From Desulfobacula sp. (GTDB lineage: Bacteria > Desulfobacterota > Desulfobacteria > Desulfobacterales > Desulfobacteraceae): a stretch of 24,716 nt of DNA. Of this stretch, positions 1 through 6,194 are shown piece by piece. Under the pieces are notes generated by a model. The model did no database searches, was not told the origin of the DNA, and saw only the letters and a program-made list of their open reading frames with translations. Location of the stretch: the NCBI GenBank assembly GCA_018702715.1, contig JABIYQ010000616.1, positions 1 to 24,716 of the forward strand. The letters run 5' to 3'. Made by a program: the position numbers and the translations under genes. The first letter of the stretch is position 1. Each line of letters begins with the position of its first letter.

Positions 1-246
1 AAAATATTATTACACGTGGATATAAGATTTCTATTCCAGGGTTACAAGGTTTGTAACAGAATTCAGGGTGCCTTTCACACATAATAACCAAATTTCATGT
101 CTGTGTGTCTGGCTGGGAAAATATATTTCTGGTTGCGGGTTTTGGTTGCGACTTTGGATTTATGATGGGGTAAAATAGGGGTATAGGTAGAAGGATGAAT
201 TTTACAAAACCCCTGTTAATCGGCTTATTCAAAATCAGTAAGTTGC
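1..246. other. Non-coding terminal stretch of a presumed integrated element
   Basis: I find no convincing gene here. The one open frame (95-298, minus) runs across the tRNA remnant and has no recognisable protein content. A 7-bp inverted repeat, GTTACAA-ggt-TTGTAAC, lies at 41-57 and is shaped like a small operator; nothing links it to a gene. Because a tRNA 3' half abuts this stretch on its right without a 5' half, I infer that this DNA is the end of an element that entered a tRNA gene and extends leftward out of the window. Confidence 0.4.
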
Positions 247-291
247 CTGGGGGACAAGTGGTCGCAAGTTCAAATTTTGCCGTCCCGACCA
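247..291 (+). tRNA. tRNA-Pro(GGG) 3' half only: putative attachment-site remnant
   Basis: Seen directly: anticodon loop CTGGGGG (247-253, anticodon GGG at 249-251), 3' anticodon strand ACAAG (254-258), five-base variable loop TGGTC (259-263), T arm GCAAG-TTCAAAT-TTTGC (264-280), 3' acceptor strand CGTCCCG (281-287), discriminator A288 and encoded CCA (289-291). G72 with A73 is the bacterial tRNA-Pro hallmark. The 5' half is absent: upstream there is no CGGGACG acceptor strand and no D arm, and the base before the loop does not pair with the 3' stem. A fragment starting at the anticodon loop is the usual crossover block left by tyrosine-recombinase elements, so this is best read as an attR-like scar and not a working tRNA. 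An intact copy is predicted outside the window. Confidence 0.75.
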
Positions 292-337
292 CCACCAATT
301 AAGGCTTTCAGCGATTTTTTTGATGGCTTTTCCAATG

Positions 338-676
338 TTAAATTTCTATGGGGACAGACATTACAATTTTTGTTCCTTTTCCTGGTTCAGAATTTATTAT
401 TATTTCACCTCTCATATTTTTAAATCGTTCAGAAAGGCTGTAAAGACCGAAACCACAAAAATCAGATTTATTAATTGTATTTATTTCAAACCCGGAACCA
501 TGATCTTGGATTTTTATTAGAATAGTATTGTTATTTTTTAACAATTCAATTTTGGCTTCTTTTAAACCAGAATGTTTTATGACATTAATAATAAGTTCAT
601 TAACAGCTCTGTATATAATAATTTTATTTGCTTCGATTAAACGCACAGGATCATCAAGATTATTGATATATTCAAT
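338..676 (-). pseudogene. Sensor histidine kinase, C-terminal ATPase part (disrupted by IS21-like element)
   Basis: This is the 3' portion of the kinase gene whose 5' portion is at 4120-4956. It encodes the HATPase_c domain: an N-box (NELIINVIKHSG), a G1-type DHGSGFE and a G2-type GFGLYSLSER, ending in VPIEI and a TAA stop at 338-340. The order matches the HisKA_3/NarX-DegS-LiaS class of kinases. The open frame extends to an ATG at 736, but those first codons belong to the inserted element, so any product from that start would be a fortuitous chimera without the phosphoacceptor helix. Joining 4956-4120 to 676-338 gives an uninterrupted frame of 391 codons plus stop. No cognate response regulator is adjacent. 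Confidence 0.85.
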
Positions 677-684
677 ATCTGCAT
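677..684. repeat. Target-site duplication, left copy (ATCTGCAT)
   Basis: The 8-bp ATCTGCAT directly precedes the left TGTGATCA end of the IS21-like element and recurs at 4120-4127 just outside the right end. Eight base pairs is within the range known for IS21-family duplications. Keeping one copy restores the kinase reading frame. Confidence 0.85.
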
Positions 685-718
685 TGTGATCAAGAATTTG
701 ATTCGGCCCCAAAATCAG
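685..718 (+). repeat. IS21-like left terminal inverted repeat
   Basis: It starts TGTGATCA and contains the block GCCCCAAAATCAG (706-718). Compared with the reverse complement of 4086-4119, I count 26 of 34 positions identical, concentrated in the outer 8 bp and the inner 13 bp. A TG...CA terminus is typical of the family. Confidence 0.8.
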
Positions 719-738
719 TGAGATGTAATTCCCCATCT

Positions 739-853
739 ATTTAATTCTTTTTATTTAATTCGATTCAACATTTTAAAATAATTTAATTCCCATTTCATTC
801 CTGAAATTCTCAGTTATATCATTCATAGTTTTCATTTCTTTATAATTTAATTC
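739..853 (+). repeat. Four copies of ATTTAATTC in the IS left-end leader
   Basis: Exact copies start at 739, 753, 781 and 845, between the left terminal repeat and the first gene of the element. The last one lies just before the first gene's ribosome-binding site and overlaps a TATAAT-like hexamer (841-846); I see no good -35 box. These could be binding sites for transposase or an element-encoded regulator, but base composition here is very AT-rich, so chance contributes. Confidence 0.4.
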
Positions 854-867
854 TGTTGAGAGGTGCT

Positions 868-1311
868 ATGGATCAAGTTTCATGTCTTTGCTGTGGTCGA
901 TTATTCACGCCGAGAAACAAAAACCAGAATTATTGTTCATCTAAAAAATGCCAGAAGACCCGCAAAGCGGATTGGCAACGTCATAAAATAAAAACAGATC
1001 CGGATTACAAAAGGGATCAACTGATAAGTCAAAACAAGTGGCTCAGTGCCAATCCTGATTATTGGAAAAATTACCGGTCAAATAATCCTGAGAAAGCGGA
1101 GCGGAACAGGGCTTTGCAAAGGCTGCGTAACAGGAAAAGAGTGAAGTATTCTCAACATCAATCCAAGTCAGATATTGCAAAGATGGACGTGAGAACACAA
1201 AGCTCAATGGCAGTAAATTCAAACCTCACCGGCCAGTTCTGGATGATGCCGGTGATTGCAAAGATGGACGCGACAAAAGTTTTTTTAAGAGTCGTATCAA
1301 AAGGTTATTGA
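868..1311 (+). CDS. Cys4 zinc-finger accessory protein of the IS21-like element
   Basis: A 147-aa basic protein. Cys6, Cys9, Cys23 and Cys28 form a C-x2-C...C-x4-C zinc-binding pattern near the N-terminus. A basic region follows (KTRKADWQRHK), then motifs of the type DPDYKRDQ and NPDYWKNYR. From memory, this is a recognisable family often found beside IS21-type transposases in Proteobacteria; its function is not known to me, and DNA binding is inferred. I chose ATG 868 because GAGAGG lies just upstream; a TTG at 856 is in frame but has no better signal. The C-terminal third is low in recognisable structure and twice encodes IAKMD, because two of the 15-bp DNA repeats fall in frame. The next gene starts 84 bp downstream. 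Confidence 0.7.
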   Translation: MDQVSCLCCGRLFTPRNKNQNYCSSKKCQKTRKADWQRHKIKTDPDYKRDQLISQNKWLSANPDYWKNYRSNNPEKAERNRALQRLRNRKRVKYSQHQSKSDIAKMDVRTQSSMAVNSNLTGQFWMMPVIAKMDATKVFLRVVSKGY

Positions 1312-1328
1312 AAATTGCAAAGATGGAC
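1174..1328 (+). repeat. Three exact 15-bp direct repeats, ATTGCAAAGATGGAC
   Basis: Copies are at 1174-1188, 1255-1269 and 1314-1328 (start-to-start 81 and 59 bp). The first two lie inside the zinc-finger gene in the same frame, the third just after its stop. Because the third copy is non-coding, the constraint appears to be on DNA. The right end of the element contains a related ATTGCAAA at 4075-4082. Likely roles are transposase binding or an operator for the downstream genes. Confidence 0.75.
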
Positions 1329-1395
1329 TCGAGGACATATGCCTCCAACAAGTGATATGGCTTTTATATTTGATAATTTTATGGAGGTAAAAATC

Positions 1396-1755
1396 ATGAA
1401 AAAGAGAATATTAAATCCGTGCCGGATCAGGAGAATAAACGGCGGCTTCAGTTTTATCCCTCACAGGTTTTTAACTGAAGGATTTTATGCGTGTTTAAGC
1501 AATGAAGAAAAAAATCTGTATATGTTCTTGGTGCTGGCCTCTGATAATAACGGCCTGTCGTATTACAGCAAAAAAAGCATCTGTACTTATACAGGGTTGT
1601 CCCATGACGTATACACTATTGCCAGAAAAGGGCTCATAGATAAAGACCTGGTTGAATTTGACGGCACCATGTTCCAAGTGCTTGATCTGCCACATATTCC
1701 CCCTGGAATAAAACTGTTATCCGATCTTGCACAACAGATTGGGAAAAGGATTTGA
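1396..1755 (+). CDS. Small winged-helix-like accessory protein of the IS21-like element
   Basis: A 119-aa protein. I chose ATG 1396 because GGAGG (1383-1387) sits 8 bp upstream; the frame stays open further 5' but without a signal. The middle (about residues 35-95) reads as a helix-turn-helix/winged-helix fold: NEEKNLYMFLVLAS, then YYSKKSICTYTGLSHDVYTIARKGLI, then a wing-like DLVEFDGTMFQVLD. A helicase-loader or replication-like winged helix is an alternative. Its stop (TGA 1753-1755) is one base before the istA ATG, implying translational coupling. A regulatory or target-site role in transposition is inference from position and fold. Confidence 0.65.
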   Translation: MKKRILNPCRIRRINGGFSFIPHRFLTEGFYACLSNEEKNLYMFLVLASDNNGLSYYSKKSICTYTGLSHDVYTIARKGLIDKDLVEFDGTMFQVLDLPHIPPGIKLLSDLAQQIGKRI

Positions 1756-1756
1756 T

Positions 1757-3235
1757 ATGATTGATCAACAAACACTATTTGAAATCCACCGCCTAAAAGA
1801 TATGGGGATGTCCAACCGGGAAATCGCACAGGCTATCGGTTGTAGCAGAAAAACCGTATCAAAGTATATCGCCAATCCAGAGTTAAAACCAATAAAAAGG
1901 AAAGGCAGGACACTGAAACTGGGACCGCACCATGATTATATCCATGAAATAATAAACAAATATCCAAAGCTCAAAGCCCCTGTTGTTTTACGACAGATAC
2001 AAAAGAAGGGTTTTGATGGTGAAATAAGCATTTTGAGAGATTTTCTGCGTAAAATCAGGGGACAATCTTCAGTGCGGCAGGCGTATTGCCGATTTGAATC
2101 AGAGCCCGGACAACAGATGCAGGTTGACTGGGGGCATTTTGGAACCATCACTTACGGAACAACCAAAAGAAAACTGTATGGGCTTGCTGTTATCGAATCC
2201 TACAGCAGGATGCTTTATATTTCTTTTACCCACAGCCAGAAACAGGAGGCTCTTCATCAATCTTTGTTTGATGCCTTCAAATATTTTGGTGGTACTCCCA
2301 GAGAAGTGGTCGTAGATAATATGATCACAGCTGTGACGGAACGGACAGGTTCTTTGATACGTTTTAATGACAGCTTTCTTGAGTTTTTGCTCCCCTTTGG
2401 TATCAATCCTGTGGCATGCAATATCAGGTCTCCCCATGAGAAAGGAAAAATAGAAAGGAGCATCCATTACATCCGGCACAACTTCTTGCCATTAAGAGAA
2501 TTTAACAACCTGCCAGAGCTCCAGTCCCAGGCTATGGCATGGCTGAACAATATTGCCAACACCAGGACACATAGTACCACAGGAGAGGTCCCGGGAAAAA
2601 GGCTTCAAAGTGACCATCTTAAAAAGTTGCCGGATATTACTCCTGATTATAGGGGAATACACCCCCTATATGTCCATAAAGATTTTGCCGTAAGATTTGA
2701 TTACAACACCTATACTGTTCCTGTCTGGGCGATCGGTAAGACTGCTGTCCTAAAAGCTGATCAGGAAAAAGTATGGATATATTATAAGACCCGGTGCATT
2801 GCCGTCCATGCCCGGTCCTGGGATAAAAAACAAAGGATCGAACTCGAATCCCATAAATCCCAGGTTCATAAGCTCAGGAAACGAAGGCTTGCGGATAAAA
2901 ATGTACTTGCCTTTCTGTCTTTGGGACAGACAGCGCTCGATTATTTGAACGAACTTGAAAAAGCAGGGTCTTCATTAAAAAAAGACATCATCCGGATACT
3001 GACCCTGAAAGATGAGTACGGAGAAAGTTCTGTAATTATAGCTCTGGACAAAGCATTGGATCTAAAATTATATGGTGCGGATTATATCCAAAATATCCTT
3101 TACCAGGAAATGACACCCAAAATCTGTCATCCACCTGTGAGACTGAAAAAGGATACGCTCAACGAGATAAGACTTTGTTCTCCCAATCTGGCCGAATATG
3201 ATGCCCTGATCCTCAAGAAAAGGAAAAAACCATGA
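1757..3235 (+). CDS. istA: IS21-family transposase IstA
   Basis: A 492-aa DDE transposase. The N-terminus has an HTH (MSNREIAQAIGCSRKTVSKYI, about residues 16-36). The rve-type catalytic core has candidate residues D124 (QVDWGH), D187 (VVDNM) and E233 (KGKIERS). A C-terminal IstA/Mu-C-like beta region (FDYNTYTVPVWAIG) and a basic tail follow. ATG 1757 is preferred over an in-frame ATG at 1727, which lies inside the upstream gene; the region before 1757 has an AAAGGA signal and MIDQQTLFEIHRL resembles the family start. It overlaps istB by 4 bp (ATGA). Length and motif order look intact, so the protein should be functional. It acts on the inverted repeats with IstB. Confidence 0.92.
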   Translation: MIDQQTLFEIHRLKDMGMSNREIAQAIGCSRKTVSKYIANPELKPIKRKGRTLKLGPHHDYIHEIINKYPKLKAPVVLRQIQKKGFDGEISILRDFLRKIRGQSSVRQAYCRFESEPGQQMQVDWGHFGTITYGTTKRKLYGLAVIESYSRMLYISFTHSQKQEALHQSLFDAFKYFGGTPREVVVDNMITAVTERTGSLIRFNDSFLEFLLPFGINPVACNIRSPHEKGKIERSIHYIRHNFLPLREFNNLPELQSQAMAWLNNIANTRTHSTTGEVPGKRLQSDHLKKLPDITPDYRGIHPLYVHKDFAVRFDYNTYTVPVWAIGKTAVLKADQEKVWIYYKTRCIAVHARSWDKKQRIELESHKSQVHKLRKRRLADKNVLAFLSLGQTALDYLNELEKAGSSLKKDIIRILTLKDEYGESSVIIALDKALDLKLYGADYIQNILYQEMTPKICHPPVRLKKDTLNEIRLCSPNLAEYDALILKKRKKP

Positions 3236-3957
3236 ATACCGTTGTAGAAAAGTTTAAAACATTAAGACTGAAAAATTGTGCACAAAACATAGAAAACATT
3301 ATTGAACAGGCAAACCAGAAAAATCTGTCACCCCTTCAAGCCATTGAACGGTTAATCGATATTGAAATCGAAGAACGGAACAAGGCCAGAATGGCTCTAA
3401 GGTTCAAGCAGTCCAGGCTTGATACAAAGCTCACTATTGATCAATTTGATTTTAATTATCACAAATCCCGGCAGGCTCAAAAAAGTATAATCTTAAGCCT
3501 TATGGACCTTGAATTTATTGAAAAGAAAAAAGATGTCATCATGATTGGCAACCCAGGCACAGGAAAGAGTTATCTGGCCAAATGTATCGCCTTTGCTGCG
3601 ACCCAGGCTGGAATAAAAACGCTTTTTACAACTGCTATGGATATGGTCAATCATTTGATCGCAGCTGAAGCTGATCATAATCTACTCAAAAAGCTTAAAT
3701 ATTATCAAACACCGGATATTTTAGTGGTTGACGAGATCGGGTATCTTCCGCTTGGCCAACAGGGATCAAATTTGATCTTCCAGGTCATCAGTGCAAGGCA
3801 TGAGAAAAAATCTACAATGATTACAACCAACCTGCCATTTGCCCAATGGGGAAACATTTTTGACAGCACTACTGTTGCCACAGCGATTGCCGACCGTCTT
3901 GTTTACAACTCTGAGATCCTTGTTCTGGAGGGCCCAAGCTATAGAAAGAGGAAATAA
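3232..3957 (+). CDS. istB: IS21-family helper ATPase IstB
   Basis: A 241-aa AAA+ ATPase related to DnaC. Walker A is G106-NPGTGK-S113, Walker B is ILVVDEIGYLP with D167 and E168, and a sensor-like TTNLPF and an RxRK-type C-terminus follow. It starts at ATG 3232 inside the istA stop, the standard coupled arrangement. By family knowledge it oligomerises on DNA, helps choose the target and activates IstA. Both the N-terminal helical IstB domain and the ATPase core are full length. After its stop about 160 bp remain to the end of the element, with a T-rich weak hairpin (3983-4003) that does not make a convincing terminator. Confidence 0.93.
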   Translation: MNTVVEKFKTLRLKNCAQNIENIIEQANQKNLSPLQAIERLIDIEIEERNKARMALRFKQSRLDTKLTIDQFDFNYHKSRQAQKSIILSLMDLEFIEKKKDVIMIGNPGTGKSYLAKCIAFAATQAGIKTLFTTAMDMVNHLIAAEADHNLLKKLKYYQTPDILVVDEIGYLPLGQQGSNLIFQVISARHEKKSTMITTNLPFAQWGNIFDSTTVATAIADRLVYNSEILVLEGPSYRKRK

Positions 3958-4085
3958 TCAAAGATGATTAAAAACTGAAAAGTCGGTTTGTTTTTTTTAC
4001 CGATATATAGAGCCCCTTGATCCTTTCTTTAAGTATCAAATATGGATAGGTGCGCCCGGACTCAGGCGTGGGGCATTGCAAAATC

Positions 4086-4119
4086 CTGACTTTGGGGCAA
4101 AAGTGAATCCCTGATCACA
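4086..4119 (-). repeat. IS21-like right terminal inverted repeat
   Basis: Read on the minus strand it begins TGTGATCA and carries GCCCCAAAGTCAG, matching the left end at 26 of 34 positions. Just inside lies ATTGCAAA (4075-4082), which shares its first eight bases with the three internal 15-bp repeats. Confidence 0.8.
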
Positions 4120-4127
4120 ATCTGCAT
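4120..4127. repeat. Target-site duplication, right copy (ATCTGCAT)
   Basis: Exact duplicate of 677-684, immediately outside the TGATCACA right end of the element. Confidence 0.85.
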
Positions 4128-4956
4128 GGTATTTTTCATTCATCTCTTCAATTAAGAAACCTAAAGAAATATCAATATCGAAATCTTTTAAAATTGGCGG
4201 ACAAAGCTGAAAGATCATCATACGGATTTCTCTGATCGCATGTTCAATATGTGCTTGAATCTCAGATAACCCGCCTAAATCATATACAGAATCGTGGTCT
4301 TTTATATCTTTGAGTCTTGAAACACTTATTGCAAGAATCTGGGCAATGCCGTCATGAAGATCAGATGCGAGATTACTGCGCTCCATTTCTTCTGAATAGA
4401 CAAGATGCTCATTTAATCGCATCAAATCATTTGTTCGCTCTTTCACTTTTTTATTAAGCGTATTATTAAGCTCAATCAACTTTTCTTCGGCCAGCTTATG
4501 TTTGGTTATGTCTTCATGGATTATTATTGCACCGATAACTTTATTATCTTTGAATAAAGGGACACCTCTGATATTAAAAAAACGACTGAGCCCTCCAGTC
4601 GTCAAAGGGTAATGGACACTCTTTAAGTTTATTGATTCTCCATTAAGGACACGTTTATGTTCATCCTGAAGTCCGGCAGCTACAACACTGGGGAATTCTA
4701 AAATATTGTAGTTTAAATAGTCTTTTCTGGCTGTTTTCCCTTTACCGATATGACTAACATGGTAAGGATTAATGTCTTTTATTTTACCATTTTTATCAAG
4801 CAATACAATTGACGCTGGAACAGATTGAAATAAGCTTGAATATCTTGTAGATAACTCTTTAATTATGGAATCATCTCTTATTCGAAGTTCAGCAATTTCG
4901 GTCTCTAATTCAACAATCCTTTGTTCTATTTCTTCATATGTCGGTTTTTTTGACAT
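4120..4956 (-). pseudogene. PAS sensor histidine kinase, N-terminal part (disrupted by IS21-like element)
   Basis: 5' portion of a cytoplasmic NarX/DegS-type kinase. Residues 1-30 form a short coiled coil (EEIEQRIVELETEIAEL), about 38-155 a PAS domain, 155-190 a second coiled coil, and about 190-265 the HisKA_3 dimerisation domain, with phosphoacceptor His201 in SDLHDGIAQ and the typical LCPP turn. There is no membrane segment, so the PAS domain would sense an internal cue. The frame runs on into the element to 4036, replacing the ATPase domain with about 27 foreign residues. A product from this start could dimerise but not phosphorylate itself. Joined to 338-676 it gives 391 aa. The start is ATG 4954-4956, preceded by GGGGAT. 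Confidence 0.85.
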
Positions 4957-5022
4957 TAAAGATCCCCAATTTATTCACTACTATATTGTTCAGATCCATC
5001 CGTTTGTTGCACTGACAATATC

Positions 5023-5050
5023 AAGGGGCTTTGAAAGTTTCAAGGCCCTT
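5023..5050 (-). terminator. Imperfect hairpin downstream of the selenoprotein gene
   Basis: AAGGGGCTTTGAAA faces TTTCAAGGCCCTT, giving a GC-containing stem with a mismatch and a tight loop, 40 bp after the stop of the peroxiredoxin gene. On the minus strand it is not followed by a strong U-run, so a factor-independent terminator is only possible. A smaller stem, AAGGA-atcaa-TCCTT followed by T residues (5056-5076), points the other way. Confidence 0.35.
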
Positions 5051-5089
5051 TTAACAAGGAATCAATCCTTTTTTTTGCATTTGTTATAA

Positions 5090-5734
5090 TTAAAGCTTTT
5101 TTAGTGTCTCAATAATTTTTGACGGCTCAAGTCTGAGTGTATGGTTGATTTCAACAAAGTCCAGTACGATATTGCGGTTTTGGTCTATTACATAGGTGGC
5201 TGGAACAGGCAGTTCAAAGCTGTCATCTCCATTGGCAGCAGGCAGATCAATACCAAAGTTTGCATACACAGGGCGCAATATTTCAGGCAGAGTGAATACC
5301 AGGCCGAAATCTCTTGATATCCTGTTTCCCACATCACTTAATATATGGAATTTGAGGTTTTCTTTTTTTTGGAGCGAAAGACTCTGGTCAGATAATTGTG
5401 GGGAAATGGCAACAAGTTGGGCTCCAATAGATTCTATGGTGTCAAGTTCAAGCTGCAAAGACCGCAGCTCTAGATTACAATAGGGTCACCAGTTTCCCCT
5501 GTAAAAATTTATGATAACCGGCCCTTTAGAAAGAAGGGCTTTTGATGAAACGGTTTCACCCTTTGCATTTGACAGTTCAAAATCTGGTGCTAAATCTCCT
5601 TTTCTTTTTGAATGATCCAATATATCGGCATGCTGTAAATCTTCCATGGCATCTGCCATAATTATTGCAGTCTCTTTTGGGATCATTTTCATTGACTGCT
5701 CTTTCAAAGCATTTAATTCATCTTGAAGTCCCAT
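5090..5734 (-). CDS. Peroxiredoxin-like selenoprotein (Sec at residue 83)
   Basis: A 214-aa AhpC/TSA-fold thiol peroxidase of the peroxiredoxin-like group that normally carries FYRGxWCPYCNxEL. Here the codon for the first Cys is an in-frame TGA (5486-5488), giving FYRGNW-U-PYCNLELRSL. Sequence on both sides of the TGA is continuous in frame and in homology, so this is Sec recoding and not a nonsense mutation. Residues 1-50 form a helical lead, about 50-200 the thioredoxin-like fold, with the second redox Cys at 86 (UxxC). Start ATG 5734 has GGAGG five bases upstream. It should reduce peroxides or a disulfide partner in the cytoplasm. The Sec machinery (selA-D, tRNA-Sec) is not in the window. 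It stands alone, divergent from the antiporter gene. Confidence 0.88.
5450..5470 (-). promoter_or_regulatory. Bacterial SECIS-like hairpin
   Basis: On the minus strand AGCUGC-GGUCUUU-GCAGCU forms six perfect pairs plus an outer G-U, with the loop starting 22 nt after the UGA. The GGUCU in the loop is the same pentamer presented by the E. coli fdhF SECIS to SelB. Position, stem and loop all fit selenocysteine insertion at 5486-5488. Confidence 0.82.
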
Positions 5735-6194
5735 ATTACCTCCATAATTAAAATTTAGTCTCTCGGGGTTAATCCCCCGCAGCCCGCGTTGTTACAAATG
5801 AGATTGAGTTGTCAATACCCAGCTTATCGCGGCCGGGTTGTTCATTTATTTTGACTGACAGACAATTTTTTATAATACGCTCAACCTTAATCAAGTTAAA
5901 GGATATTCTTATAATTTTCAAAAAGTTCTTGTATTCGTGTTTCAATTTCACAATAGAGAATATTCAATCGATTTGCTATTTAAAGTCATTTTAAAGATTT
6001 GCCACACCAATTTTAGCCTCCTTATTTCACCTTGACTTTATGATTTAAATCAAATAATCAAATTAAATATTTTACTTTGAGAAATTGGAAAATTTTATAG
6101 CAAAAACTAAAGTAAAATTACAAATTGGCATGGACAGATTAAACAGAAATTCAAAGGTAGCGTTACAGCCAAATAACCGGGAGGGAACGAATCG
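5735..6194. other. Divergent intergenic region between selenoprotein and antiporter genes
   Basis: 460 bp without a credible gene; two overlapping opposite frames of about 60 codons have no start signals or recognisable content. On the minus side I see a small 5'-leader hairpin GGGG-ATTAA-CCCC (5765-5777) and a TTGACA (5815-5810) with only a weak -10-like TAACAA. On the plus side a TTGACT (6032-6037) is followed by a perfect 12-bp palindrome (listed separately), and GGGAGG (6179-6184) precedes the antiporter ATG. Promoter calls are tentative. Confidence 0.4.
6041..6052. promoter_or_regulatory. CRP/FNR-type palindrome TGATTTAAATCA
   Basis: TGAT-TTAA-ATCA is a perfect dyad and matches the FNR-like half-site layout (TTGAT-N4-ATCAA) except for the outermost left base. 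It sits about 145 bp before the antiporter start, just after a TTGACT hexamer, so a bound regulator could affect transcription to the right. The regulator is not identifiable from the window; the two CRP-like proteins encoded near 22 kb lack an HTH. Confidence 0.4.

Larger units (their letters stand above)
685..4119 (+). mobile_element. IS21-family insertion sequence with two accessory genes
   Basis: A 3435-bp element bounded by TGTGATCA/TGATCACA ends, 34-bp imperfect inverted repeats and an 8-bp direct duplication ATCTGCAT. It carries istA and istB in the usual ATGA overlap. Upstream of istA it also has a Cys4 zinc-finger gene and a winged-helix-like gene, which the classic two-gene IS21 lacks. 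Three exact 15-bp repeats (ATTGCAAAGATGGAC) and four ATTTAATTC copies lie in its left third. It inserted into a minus-strand sensor kinase gene, between the codons for Asp279 and Ile280 of the restored protein. Both transposition genes are open and keep their catalytic motifs, so the element may be active or recently arrived. Confidence 0.9.

Noticed and set aside
95..298. 67-codon minus-strand ORF
   Set aside because: It is the antisense of the tRNA remnant and of low-complexity leader DNA, with no family features or ribosome-binding site.
687..692. TGATCA as a 6-bp target-site duplication (also at 4112-4117)
   Set aside because: TGATCA is palindromic and part of the inverted ends TGTGATCA/TGATCACA. 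The 8-bp ATCTGCAT outside those ends is a true direct repeat and gives a kinase sequence without a duplicated HAD segment.
338..736. Independent 132-aa HATPase protein from ATG 736
   Set aside because: Its first codons lie inside the IS21-like element; the native gene continues into 4120-4956 when the element is removed.
3983..4003. Terminator after istB
   Set aside because: The stem is only 5 bp with the T-run inside the loop and not after the hairpin.
5486..5488. Nonsense mutation or pseudogene in the peroxiredoxin
   Set aside because: The stop is TGA at the catalytic Cys position, homology continues in frame, and a SECIS-like hairpin follows; recoding explains all three.
5769..5994. Two overlapping opposite ORFs of about 60 codons
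   Set aside because: AT-rich, no start signals, no recognisable sequence, and located in a divergent promoter region.
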